Below, piece by piece: positions 18,240 through 26,563 of a DNA stretch of 64,000 bases. Position 1 is the stretch's first letter. Each line of letters begins with the position of its first letter. The notes beneath the pieces are model-generated. The model was given only the letters and a program-made list of their open reading frames with translations, had not been told where the DNA came from and ran no database searches. Source of the stretch: Candidatus Gastranaerophilales bacterium (GTDB lineage: Bacteria > Cyanobacteriota > Vampirovibrionia > Gastranaerophilales > Gastranaerophilaceae); contig CALVAA010000004.1 in the NCBI GenBank assembly GCA_944325315.1, positions 1-64,000 on the forward strand, written 5' to 3'. Both the position numbers and the translations under genes were made by a program.

Positions 18240-18663
18240 ATACTAATAAACCCCAAAAATATTATTTATTGCTATTGTTAAGAATATAATACAAGTTTTT
18301 CTTTTTTAGTCCTAAAGTTATTGGGGTTTATAGAAGCAAAACCGGGCTAATTTTTTTGTAAACATGTGCTTAGAGTCTAAAGACAGATAATTGAATAATC
18401 TCATTTTGCAGATTTTATGGTATTTATTAGATTTATAAACCTGCACATTTACCACTCTTAAATGTAAAATCAATAAAATCGGGAATAAAATTATTATTAA
18501 AATCCGTTGTATTTTATAAAACACACTTGACAATAAAACAATTACACATAAAAAATAACCCTGAGTGCCTTGAAGTTCATAGAATATGTTAATCAAAAAC
18601 CAATTAAGATTCTCTCTAAAATTTGAACTTCAAGGCCTTTTATTCAAAGATTATATATTTGAT
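18240..18663. other. non-coding stretch with nested inverted repeats
   Basis: These 424 bases between dapA and the HD gene hold no convincing gene. An 11-bp perfect inverted repeat (ATAAACCCCAA at 18246-18256, TTGGGGTTTAT at 18321-18331) flanks the probable promoter of the HD gene. A second, longer imperfect hairpin lies at 18567-18636. A 92-codon minus-strand frame (18318-18596) exists but overlaps the hairpin and has no ribosome-binding site. Confidence 0.5.
18567..18636 (-). other. 70-nt extended hairpin downstream of dapA
   Basis: A 13-bp perfect inverted repeat (GCCTTGAAGTTCA 18567-18579; TGAACTTCAAGGC 18624-18636) encloses AGAAT...ATTCT and TTAAT...ATTAA pairs, so the whole 70 nt can fold into one long interrupted stem. 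It begins 28 nt after the dapA stop. It could be a terminator or processing element, or a small structured RNA; it lacks a clear T tract immediately after the stem. Confidence 0.45.
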
Positions 18664-19563
18664 TTAAGAAAGCTTCTTATATACGCAATTTAGCACTTCA
18701 AGAAGCTCTAATCTATCTTCTTCATTTAATTCGACTAAAGGAGATCTTACATTATTGTCAATTAAATCGAGTTTTGATAAAAGTGCTTTTATGGGAGTAG
18801 GATTAGGAGCGGTAAATATCTTTTTAAACAAAGGGTAGAGAATTTTGTGCATGTTTGAAGCAGCAACAACTTGACCTGCTTTAAAATTATGAATCATAGA
18901 TTTTATCTGCACTCCAACCACATGAGAAGCTACGGATACAACACCATGTGCGCCTATGGACAGCATTGGAAGTGTAAGGCTATCATCTCCGGAATAAATA
19001 ACAAAATCATCCGGCGCAAGCATTTTAACCTCTGAAATCAAATCCAAATTAGGATTTGATTGTTTTAAAGCAACAATATTAGGATACTCTTTTGCAAGAA
19101 AAGCAATAGTTGAAGGGGTCATATCCACCCCTGTTCTGGACGGAATGTTATATAATACAATAGGAATATCAACACTTCTTGCAATTTTACCAAAATGCTC
19201 AATTATTCCTTTTTGATCAGGTTTATTATAATACGGAACAACGGATAAAATAGCATCAGCACCTAATTCTTCCGCTTTTTTTGAAGCCAGTATGGCACTA
19301 TCAGTGGAATTAGAGCCGGCTCCCATTATAACTTTGCATTGCCCCGAAACAGTCGATTTGGTGCAATATAATATTTCATACTCTTCTTCAAGAGTTAATG
19401 TAGGGCTCTCTCCTGTTGTGCCTGCTACTACTATTGCGTCAGTTTTTTGCTCAATCAAATGCTTTACAACCTTTTCCAATGCCTCGTAATCTACCGCCTT
19501 TTGTCTATCAAAAGGTGTAACCATAGCAGTGATTAATTCACCTAAATCGCATCTTAGTGTCAT
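18664..19563 (-). CDS. dapA: 4-hydroxy-tetrahydrodipicolinate synthase
   Basis: DapA condenses pyruvate with aspartate semialdehyde. The Schiff-base lysine is K167 (IVALKQSNPN), with Tyr138 (LYNIPSRTG) and Thr49-Thr50 (GTTGESPT). The ATG at 19563 has AAGGAGGCTTT upstream; the frame extends 11 codons further but without support. It is the last gene of dapB-asd-dapA. Confidence 0.96.
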   Translation of the reverse strand: MTLRCDLGELITAMVTPFDRQKAVDYEALEKVVKHLIEQKTDAIVVAGTTGESPTLTLEEEYEILYCTKSTVSGQCKVIMGAGSNSTDSAILASKKAEELGADAILSVVPYYNKPDQKGIIEHFGKIARSVDIPIVLYNIPSRTGVDMTPSTIAFLAKEYPNIVALKQSNPNLDLISEVKMLAPDDFVIYSGDDSLTLPMLSIGAHGVVSVASHVVGVQIKSMIHNFKAGQVVAASNMHKILYPLFKKIFTAPNPTPIKALLSKLDLIDNNVRSPLVELNEEDRLELLEVLNCVYKKLS

Positions 19564-19576
19564 AAAGCCTCCTTGA

Positions 19577-20599
19577 TTAATACAGTTCCATTTCAATTAC
19601 TTTTTGTGCAATTCTTACAGTATTTAATGCTGCGCCTATTCTTAAATTATCTGCGACACAGAAAAACTCCAATCCATTATCAAAAGCAATAGAATCTCTT
19701 ATTCTGCCTACATAAACAGGATTTTTGCCTGCTGCTTCTTTTGGCGTAGGATAAGTATAGTCTGATATATCATCTCTTAATTCAACACCCCAAGTATTTT
19801 TTAAAAGCTCTCTTGCGCTTTCTGCATCTACTTTATTTTCAAATTCAACACTTACAGCTTCGGAATGTCCTATATAAACCGGAACTCTTACGGCTGTTGC
19901 AGAAATTTTAACATTTTCACTTAAATGCAAAATTTTTCTTGTTTCATTTACTACTTTCATTTCTTCTTTTGTGTAACCGTTTTCAACAAAAGAATCGATT
20001 TGAGGTATAACATTAAAAGCAATTTCATACTTAAAGCAGCTTGGTTCATAAGGCATACCCACAAGATTTGTTTTAATATTATCGGTTAATTCGTTTATTG
20101 CTTTTAAGCCCGCACCTGATACAGCCTGGTAGGTTGATACAATAAGTCTTTTTACTTTATATTTATCATCCAATGCTTTTAGAGGCAACATAAGCTGAGA
20201 AGTAGAACAATTAGGATTTGCTATTATACCTTTATGGTTTTTCAAGTCTTCGTCATTAACCCCCACTATAACAAGTGGAACATCTTTTTCCATTCTGAAA
20301 GCCGAAGAATTGTCTATAAACACACAGCCTTTTTTGGCAGCAACTGGCGCAAAGCGCTTACTTGTTTCTCCGCCGGCCGAAGCAAGACAAATATCTATAT
20401 CATCAAAAACATCATCTTTTGCTTCAATTACAGCATAATTTTGACCTTTAAATTCGATAACAGATCCTGCCGAGCGAGATGAAGCAAGAAACTTAATTGA
20501 ATCATATTCAACTTTATTTTCCTGAAGAATATTTAAAATTTCACGGCCCACAACTCCGGTTGCACCAAGAACCGCTATATTAGGCAATTTTTGTGTCAT
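19577..20599 (-). CDS. asd: aspartate-semialdehyde dehydrogenase
   Basis: This enzyme makes aspartate semialdehyde from aspartyl phosphate with NADPH. The nucleotide loop GATGVVG is at 12-18 and the catalytic cysteine is C131 (NPNCSTSQ). The 340-residue length is normal. Its ATG overlaps the dapB stop by 4 nt, so the two are translationally coupled, and dapA follows 13 nt after its stop. Confidence 0.96.
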   Translation of the reverse strand: MTQKLPNIAVLGATGVVGREILNILQENKVEYDSIKFLASSRSAGSVIEFKGQNYAVIEAKDDVFDDIDICLASAGGETSKRFAPVAAKKGCVFIDNSSAFRMEKDVPLVIVGVNDEDLKNHKGIIANPNCSTSQLMLPLKALDDKYKVKRLIVSTYQAVSGAGLKAINELTDNIKTNLVGMPYEPSCFKYEIAFNVIPQIDSFVENGYTKEEMKVVNETRKILHLSENVKISATAVRVPVYIGHSEAVSVEFENKVDAESARELLKNTWGVELRDDISDYTYPTPKEAAGKNPVYVGRIRDSIAFDNGLEFFCVADNLRIGAALNTVRIAQKVIEMELY

Positions 20600-21381
20600 A
20601 GTATGTTCTCCAATCCGTAAACAAAATTATTATTTTTATTTAAATATTCTATAGCAAATTTCACACCGGACATATAACAACTCCTGTTTATCGTGTCGTG
20701 TTTTATTTTAAAAATCTGTCCATCCGAGCCAAAAATTACTTCCTGGCTTGCAACAAACCCGGGCATTCTGACTGCATGGATTTGAATTTTACCTTTATTA
20801 TCCTCAACAAATTCTGCACCTCTTGCACCGCTTATTGTTTCTTTTTCATCACAATTACCAAGTTTAAAATTACTGTTTGATTCAATCATCATCTGAGCGG
20901 TTTTAATAGATGTACCCGACGGTGCATCTTTCTTTTGGTTATGATGATACTCTATAATTTCGGCATTTGAAAAATATTTAGATGCTTCTTTTGAAAATTT
21001 CATCATTAAAACTGCACCCAAAGAAAAATTAGGAGCAATAACCATGCCGCAATTTGAAGCATTTGATGTTTTTTCCAATTCAAGTATTTGTTCTTTTGTA
21101 AGTCCTGTTGTGCCGATTATAGCTTTAATGTTTTTTGAAAGATATTTTTTAGCATTCTCAAAAACAACACTCGGTTGGGTAAAATCCACAACAATATCGA
21201 TATCAGGCATTGTTAGTGCAGCATCTAAATTGTCCTCAATTTTAATATTTGAACAAACTTCCTTTCCAACATCAGTCTTATCAACAGCACAAACCAAAGA
21301 TAAGTCTTTATCGTTAAGAGCAAGGTTAATAACTTCCCTACCCATTTTGCCGTTTGCACCAACTACAGCAATTTTAATCAA
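20596..21381 (-). CDS. dapB: 4-hydroxy-tetrahydrodipicolinate reductase
   Basis: DapB reduces HTPA toward diaminopimelate and lysine. It has the NAD(P) loop VGANGKMGRE, IGTTGLTKEQ, and the active-site HHNQKKDAPSGTS. The start is TTG, placed by an AGGAGAGGA Shine-Dalgarno about 5 nt upstream. It is the first gene of dapB-asd-dapA, a complete aspartate-to-dihydrodipicolinate block except for aspartokinase. Confidence 0.96.
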   Translation of the reverse strand: MIKIAVVGANGKMGREVINLALNDKDLSLVCAVDKTDVGKEVCSNIKIEDNLDAALTMPDIDIVVDFTQPSVVFENAKKYLSKNIKAIIGTTGLTKEQILELEKTSNASNCGMVIAPNFSLGAVLMMKFSKEASKYFSNAEIIEYHHNQKKDAPSGTSIKTAQMMIESNSNFKLGNCDEKETISGARGAEFVEDNKGKIQIHAVRMPGFVASQEVIFGSDGQIFKIKHDTINRSCYMSGVKFAIEYLNKNNNFVYGLENIL

Positions 21382-21460
21382 AATTCCTCTCCTAATTTCA
21401 CATCTTCATTTACAGTAGTATATCACAGTAAGATAATAAAAGACAAGGATTTTTAATCAA

Positions 21461-21487
21461 AAAGCAGCCGGTATAATCGGCTGCTTT
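21461..21487 (-). terminator. terminator after nucleotidyltransferase-like gene
   Basis: A perfect 10-bp stem (AAAGCAGCCG / CGGCTGCTTT) with a 7-nt loop lies 23 nt after the stop of the minus-strand gene and runs into TTGATTAAAAA on that strand. Confidence 0.8.
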
Positions 21488-21509
21488 AATAAATTATTAA
21501 AATAATTAC

Positions 21510-23318
21510 CTAAGCAATAAAGATATTGCCTTTAATATCGGAAACTTGATATTTTTCACTAAAGTTATCGAGTGCAACTCTTGCCTGCGAAGAATCAAAT
21601 ACTATTCCTCTTTGCAAATCTACATTGTTATAAAAATCATTCAATACAAATTCGGGAATTCCATAGTATTTATTGTCTTCACCAACACCGTTTTGTTCCA
21701 CTTCGCTTGCAACATCTTTAATTAATTTTAAATAAGCTTCCGCTGTTCCGATATCGTCCCAAACTGCCGGCTTTCCGCCTTTTGCTTCAAGCGGAACAGT
21801 ATAAGCTTTAAGAGGGCTGCCGTCTTTTCCCAACAATGTTCCTTCGTTTGTCATTTGAACAATTTTAGGCATAATATTTCCACCCAGACCTGTTGCGTCT
21901 GGTTCAAGCAATCCTTGTGCCATAAGCACTTTAAGAGCTTCGGAACTTAAAAAATACATTCCGGGATTTGCAAAATATACATCCGAATCATTAGGATCGC
22001 ATGCTGTTTGAACTTCTTCCCATTTTGCAACTTCCTTATCATATTCTCCGGGGGTTGTAAATTCACTTGGCATTGGTGGTTGCTTTGTAAACTTTGGTTT
22101 TTCAACAAAAGTTTTTATTTGCATGTTGCCAACATCATCTTGTTGTATTCCCAAAAGACCAAAAGACTTTGCTCTTTCAGGATTAACCGGGTAGTATGGA
22201 ATAACCAAAGCAGCGTTCGGTAAAGTTTTAAGTGCATTATATGTACGTGTCAAATCAGCATTTGTAAATATATCCGCATTTAAAATTATACCGTCTTTTT
22301 CATTGCTTATTATACCTCTTGAAAGACCTTCCGAGATTGCACCGCCATCGGTTTTATACATATTTGACCAATATGTATTTTCATTTTTTGGTATTTCATG
22401 CTTTTGACTTATATACACCACATTGTCGTTTTCATCTCCGTTTAATATACCTGCTGCCGCAGCCATATTTAAAGCAGTTGCAATCACACGATAAGCATCA
22501 TCTGTCGGAAGTTTGGCCGAGGGTTTGTTTTCTTTTTCCCTTGTAATATTTTTGAACCTTTCACCAAAGCCGCCAGCCGGAATTATAACAGTCGGCTGAT
22601 TTTGAACAACCAAATCAGCATAATCTCCTTCAATTGTTTCTTTTTGAAGACCTGAATTTACATATTTATCAACAGCATTTGTTGTTCTGTTTTCTTTATT
22701 CAAAGTTGTCAATACAACATTTCCCGTAAAGGAAATTTCTTTAAAAGCTTTTTTAGGGTTTGTTTGATATTTGCCCGGCATTTTCATATCAAAACCGTCT
22801 CCTTTTAATATGCTGCCTGATAGCATTTTTATTGCTTTGCCGTCAAGAGAAGAATCTTTTACCGTTATTTCAGGCATGAATTTGCCTTGTTTATATGTAA
22901 CTGTCGGCAATTCTTTCGATCTGTCGAATTTGCCGATAAATATTTTGTTTCCAAGATCATTTGAAATTTCATAAACGTCTAAGTTGTCTTCTTGTTTTTT
23001 TTCAATATTCAAACCTGCCATGTTTAATTTTCTTGATTCGGCCGGCATTTTAGAAAAAGATAAATCGATATTTTCATCTATATCCAATAAATTGGGAATT
23101 CTGATTTCATTTTGTCCTATTATGCTTTTTTCTAGCTCGCTCAATTCCTTACTGCCTCTAAAATTAATATTGCTATTTGATTTTAAAGCTCCCAGTTCCC
23201 TATAGCCGGGTAAATTAGTATTGTTTTGATAATTGCCCGGATTTTTTTTACTCTTTATCTCAGCTCCAAACTGTACATTGTTTGTCACAGGAGTGAGCGA
23301 AGTAACTTTTGTAATCAT
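21510..23318 (-). CDS. sugar-nucleotidyltransferase-like protein with N-terminal IxF motifs
   Basis: This 602-residue protein has a GlgC/RmlA-type nucleotidyltransferase domain from about 240 to 580: VIIPAGGFGERF (near 246-256) replaces the usual GGxGTRL, ILNADIFTNAD is the metal-binding Asp strand, KTFVEKP follows, and WDDIGTAEAYLKLI is the product-site segment. The first 240 residues are unrelated, with VQFGAE at 15-20 and NINFRGS at 50-56, so the motif occurs twice. A role in glycan or polysaccharide precursor activation is likely; the sugar is unknown. A terminator follows the gene. Confidence 0.75.
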   Translation of the reverse strand: MITKVTSLTPVTNNVQFGAEIKSKKNPGNYQNNTNLPGYRELGALKSNSNINFRGSKELSELEKSIIGQNEIRIPNLLDIDENIDLSFSKMPAESRKLNMAGLNIEKKQEDNLDVYEISNDLGNKIFIGKFDRSKELPTVTYKQGKFMPEITVKDSSLDGKAIKMLSGSILKGDGFDMKMPGKYQTNPKKAFKEISFTGNVVLTTLNKENRTTNAVDKYVNSGLQKETIEGDYADLVVQNQPTVIIPAGGFGERFKNITREKENKPSAKLPTDDAYRVIATALNMAAAAGILNGDENDNVVYISQKHEIPKNENTYWSNMYKTDGGAISEGLSRGIISNEKDGIILNADIFTNADLTRTYNALKTLPNAALVIPYYPVNPERAKSFGLLGIQQDDVGNMQIKTFVEKPKFTKQPPMPSEFTTPGEYDKEVAKWEEVQTACDPNDSDVYFANPGMYFLSSEALKVLMAQGLLEPDATGLGGNIMPKIVQMTNEGTLLGKDGSPLKAYTVPLEAKGGKPAVWDDIGTAEAYLKLIKDVASEVEQNGVGEDNKYYGIPEFVLNDFYNNVDLQRGIVFDSSQARVALDNFSEKYQVSDIKGNIFIA

Positions 23319-23455
23319 TTTTTCCCTTTCTACACTATCAGTATGCCATATTGCTATGTATTAATATAAAACCGGAAAATAAAAATATTTTCTTTTTATA
23401 CCTAACAACATTAAAGATGTTTTTATAGTATATCATAAAATATTTTTTGCAATAA

Positions 23456-23487
23456 AAAAATCTTCCTTTTATAAAAGGAAGATTTTT
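23456..23487 (-). terminator. terminator after ycf23-like gene
   Basis: A 15-bp A/T-flanked perfect stem (core ATCTTCCTTTT / AAAAGGAAGAT) with a 2-nt loop and T run on the minus strand, 17 nt after the stop. Confidence 0.85.
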
Positions 23488-23504
23488 AATATATACTGTA
23501 AACT

Positions 23505-24287
23505 TTAATTTAAAGAAAGCTCTCTTTCGCTTCTTATAATTTCTTTGTTAATTGAATTTCTGTGCGAAATTGAATTAACAATCGACATTACGGTTGCCGC
23601 CATTGCAATTTCAGAATCCAATTTATTAACAGCAGAACCTACGCCAACTGCACTGGCACCTGCCGCAAACGCCAAAGGAGCTGTTTTTGCAGTAATTCCC
23701 GATGCAGACATTATAGGCAAAGCCGTATGCTGGAATAATTCGATTGTATTTGAAATAGTGGCCTGAGCATAACTTACAAGATGAGCGGAAGGATTAGATG
23801 AAGTTGAAGCTTGTTTTAAACCTTCTGTTTGTATTAAATCCACTCCCAAAATTTCCAATTTTCTTGCAAGCTCAATTTGTTCTTTAACATCAATATTACC
23901 GGGAATTGTAACACACGTAAATACATCGTACTTGCTGATTAAACCCATAGTTTCAAGAACAATATCGTATACTTCATTAGCACTATATGTTTCACCTTTT
24001 TTGTATAAAGCATCAAAATTACCTATTTCTATAGCATCAGCACCCCATTTAACCGCTTCAAGTATTTCAAAAGGATGAACAGATGATACAAATACCGGCA
24101 ATTTGGTGTTTTTTCTTGCAATATCGTAAACTTCTTTTTTTACCGCAATGTCAACTGCGCTTGCATGACCGTTTTGAGCAGCACGACAAACTTTTGCCAC
24201 ATTTTCAAGATCAAAATTATCGATTCCTGCGATGATTTTTACGGCTCTTTTTTCTCTAAGGTGTTTTTTAAAAACTTCAATTCCCAT
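23505..24287 (-). CDS. Ycf23/DUF561 family protein
   Basis: This 260-residue TIM-barrel-like protein matches Ycf23 (DUF561), conserved in cyanobacteria and some plastids, with unknown function. Visible family segments are VKIIAGIDNFDLENV, DIAVKKEV, LPVFVSSVHP, GADAIEIGNFDALY, DLIQTEG, PIMSASGITAKTAPLAFAAGASAVGVGSAVNKL. The start has GAAAAGAGGAAATGTAA upstream. It stands alone between terminators and is good evidence for the cyanobacterial affinity of this genome. Confidence 0.85.
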   Translation of the reverse strand: MGIEVFKKHLREKRAVKIIAGIDNFDLENVAKVCRAAQNGHASAVDIAVKKEVYDIARKNTKLPVFVSSVHPFEILEAVKWGADAIEIGNFDALYKKGETYSANEVYDIVLETMGLISKYDVFTCVTIPGNIDVKEQIELARKLEILGVDLIQTEGLKQASTSSNPSAHLVSYAQATISNTIELFQHTALPIMSASGITAKTAPLAFAAGASAVGVGSAVNKLDSEIAMAATVMSIVNSISHRNSINKEIIRSERELSLN

Positions 24288-24398
24288 TTACATTTCCTCT
24301 TTTCTATTACACTTGAATTTTATCACAACTAAACATTATGTGCAATGCGGCTTTATTTTCACCATGATAATATTTCAACATAATTTAAGGATGTTGCG

Positions 24399-25100
24399 AT
24401 GATTAAATATATTAAAACAAAAATTGTAATAATATTGCTTTTAATGTTTTTTCAATTTGGTTCAAATATAACGCTAAACGCATACGAATTCAGCTCTCAG
24501 GAGGAAAAAAACTTTATTGAAGTGTATGAAAAAACACTTCCTTCAATAGTATCAATCGAAGCAGATATTGACAGAGGGACTTCCGGAGGTACAGGATGCA
24601 TTATATCTAAAAGCGGAATAATTTTAACAAGCTCCCATGTTGTAGAACATGCAAAAAACATTCAAGTTACGACTCACGCCGGGAAAAATTACAGTGCGAA
24701 AGTTCTTGCGCTGCTAAGAAACAAAAGCGACCTTGCACTGATTAAAATTGACACTAAAGAAAATTTACAACTTGCAAAATTCGGCAACTCCGATGAAATT
24801 AAAGTAGGGCAAAGAGTTCTTACAATCGGATGTCCTTTTGGATTTAAAGACACGCTTACAACAGGAATTGTATCAAGAATAGACTATGAAAGAAATAAAA
24901 TACAAACAGATGCCGCAATAAACCCCGGGTGCTCGGGCGGCCCTCTTTTAAATTTAAAAGGAGAGATAATAGGAATAAACCAATCAATATATAATCCGGA
25001 TAATAATCGCTCAAATATAGGAATAGGCTTTGCGCTTCCGTCTAATTATGCTTTGGAATTTATCGGAAAAGTGAATAAAAAAATGGCAAAAACACCTTAA
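24399..25100 (+). CDS. Deg/HtrA-like serine protease without PDZ domain
   Basis: This 233-residue protein has an N-terminal hydrophobic segment (residues 8-28, VIILLLMFFQFG) that is a signal peptide or anchor, so it acts outside the membrane. The catalytic triad is H80 (LTSSHVV), D111 (KSDLALIKI) and S179 (NPGCSGGPL). The usual NPGNSGGPL has Cys178 in place of Asn. There is no PDZ domain, so it is a minimal protease. It overlaps the convergent mnmA stop by 4 nt. The promoter TGATAATAT lies at 24365-24373 and the site AAGGA precedes the ATG. Confidence 0.85.
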   Translation: MIKYIKTKIVIILLLMFFQFGSNITLNAYEFSSQEEKNFIEVYEKTLPSIVSIEADIDRGTSGGTGCIISKSGIILTSSHVVEHAKNIQVTTHAGKNYSAKVLALLRNKSDLALIKIDTKENLQLAKFGNSDEIKVGQRVLTIGCPFGFKDTLTTGIVSRIDYERNKIQTDAAINPGCSGGPLLNLKGEIIGINQSIYNPDNNRSNIGIGFALPSNYALEFIGKVNKKMAKTP

Positions 25101-26158
25101 AAAGATTTAACTATTGTTCCGCCGCAAATAACTTTATCATCATCGTACAAAACAACAGCCTGTCCCGGAGCAATTGATGAAATTTTTGTTTTAAATTCAA
25201 TTTTTAAACTTTCCTCTCCGGGATACACAACAACTTCGCAAGGCTCAAAGGCAGAACGAATTTTAGCTTTTGCAATAAAAGGTTTCAGTGTTGGCTCTAT
25301 GCTTGGCCAATTAATGTCTTGCGCATATAAACCTTTGCATATTGTATCATCTTTTGTGCCAACAATTAATGAATTTGTACTTTTATCAAACCCGATAACA
25401 TAAAGAGGTTCTCTATAAGCAACTTTTAAACCTTTTCTTTGTCCGATTGTATAATTCCACAGACCTTTATGACACCCTAAAATATTTCCAAATCGGTCTA
25501 TAATATTTCCTTCTTTTTCTTCAGTATTCAAAAGCGTTGTATAGTCACCTTTATAAAAGTCCTGGCTATCCTTTTTTGCTGCGGAAGGCAAATTGTTTTC
25601 AAATGCATATTTTCTTACATCTTCTTTTTCAAAATTCCCCAAAGGAAAAAGAATATTTGAAAGCTCATTTTGAGACAGTTTATACAGAAAATATGTCTGG
25701 TCTTTTTTTGGATTTATTCCCCTTTTGAGTTCCCACCGTTTTGTTATCGGATTATACTCGTTTCTTGCATAGTGTCCCGTTGCAAATTTATCGAATTCAA
25801 TACCTTGTTGTCTTAATTTATCGGGAAAAAGACCAAATTTAATAAATTTATTGCAAATAACACAAGGATTTGGTGTTTTAGCGTTTAAATATTTATCTTT
25901 AAAGTCTTTAAAAACAATTTTTTCGTACTCTTTTGCCAAATCCACCAGATGAAATTCAACTCCTAAGGCTTCACAGTTCTTCCTGGCATCTTCGATATCG
26001 CCTTTTTTATCAGAACCATAACAAGAATTTGCAAGCGTCAACACTTCGCCGCTATAAATTTTCATCATAGCGCCGATTACGCTGTAACCCTGATTTTTTA
26101 AAATATGTAATGCAACAGCAGAATCGACACCGCCTGATACGCCCACTAAAACTTTCAT
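25097..26158 (-). CDS. mnmA: tRNA-specific 2-thiouridylase MnmA, one catalytic Cys missing
   Basis: MnmA thiolates U34 of Lys, Glu and Gln tRNAs. The ATP-pyrophosphatase loop VSGGVDS is at 7-13, and C99 and C102 (NPCVICN) are present. The region that normally reads DS-x-x-ICFI and carries the second catalytic cysteine reads DSQDFYKGD (197-205) with no cysteine. The rest (KRGINPKKDQTYFLYKL, YTIGQRKGL, PGQAVVLYDDDKVICGGTI) is well conserved. The ATG at 26158 lies 6 nt after TATGAT; a second ATG at 26176 is in frame. It may use an Fe-S-dependent thiolation or a different cysteine. Confidence 0.9.
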   Translation of the reverse strand: MKVLVGVSGGVDSAVALHILKNQGYSVIGAMMKIYSGEVLTLANSCYGSDKKGDIEDARKNCEALGVEFHLVDLAKEYEKIVFKDFKDKYLNAKTPNPCVICNKFIKFGLFPDKLRQQGIEFDKFATGHYARNEYNPITKRWELKRGINPKKDQTYFLYKLSQNELSNILFPLGNFEKEDVRKYAFENNLPSAAKKDSQDFYKGDYTTLLNTEEKEGNIIDRFGNILGCHKGLWNYTIGQRKGLKVAYREPLYVIGFDKSTNSLIVGTKDDTICKGLYAQDINWPSIEPTLKPFIAKAKIRSAFEPCEVVVYPGEESLKIEFKTKISSIAPGQAVVLYDDDKVICGGTIVKSF

Positions 26159-26164
26159 AAAAAA

Positions 26165-26170
26165 ATCATA
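26165..26170 (-). promoter_or_regulatory. -10-like hexamer TATGAT, 6 nt before mnmA ATG
   Basis: TATGAT on the minus strand lies 6 nt before the ATG at 26158. TATTAT three bases further upstream is an alternative. A weaker case than the others because the frame has another ATG at 26176. Confidence 0.3.
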
Positions 26171-26267
26171 ATACATTTACATTTTTTAGTAAACAATAAG
26201 ATTTAACTTGATTTTTTTTATTTATTAACTATGATTAAATTAATAATACTTATGAAAGGATGTAAAA

Positions 26268-26459
26268 ATGTCAGTATATTGCGAAATCTGTGGTAAAAAA
26301 TCACTTAAAGCAGCTAAGATTTCGTTCTCTCATAAACAAAATGTACACAGACAACTGCCAAATTTGCAATCAGTTAAAGTAAGATTAGCAAACGGTACTG
26401 TTAAAAGAATGTCTGTTTGCACATCTTGTATCAGAGCAGGCAAATTCGCAAAAGCTTAG
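26268..26459 (+). CDS. rpmB: 50S ribosomal protein L28
   Basis: This 63-residue L28 has two CXXC pairs (CEIC at 5-8 and CTSC near the C-terminus), the zinc-binding form, and the typical NVHRQLPNLQSVKVR and GTVKRMSVC. The start has GAAAGGATG upstream. A TATGATTAAAT promoter element lies at 26230-26240. Confidence 0.95.
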   Translation: MSVYCEICGKKSLKAAKISFSHKQNVHRQLPNLQSVKVRLANGTVKRMSVCTSCIRAGKFAKA

Positions 26460-26487
26460 TTATAATGCTTTTAAGTAAACAAATTTT

Positions 26488-26530
26488 AAGACGGTTGGGA
26501 TTATTAATTTAAATTCTTGCCGTCTTTTAA
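26488..26530 (+). terminator. probable terminator of rpmB
   Basis: AAGACGG (26488-26494) pairs with CCGTCTT (26520-26526) around a 25-nt loop and runs into TTTAAAA. The short stem and long loop make it weaker than the others here. Confidence 0.45.
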
Positions 26531-26563
26531 AATATTTCATAAATAAAATGAGGAGAATATTTT

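Noticed and set aside
18318-18596. 92-codon minus-strand reading frame with hydrophobic stretches in the dapA-HD gap
   Set aside because: No ribosome-binding site, overlaps the 70-nt hairpin, and its hydrophobicity follows from AT-rich codons.
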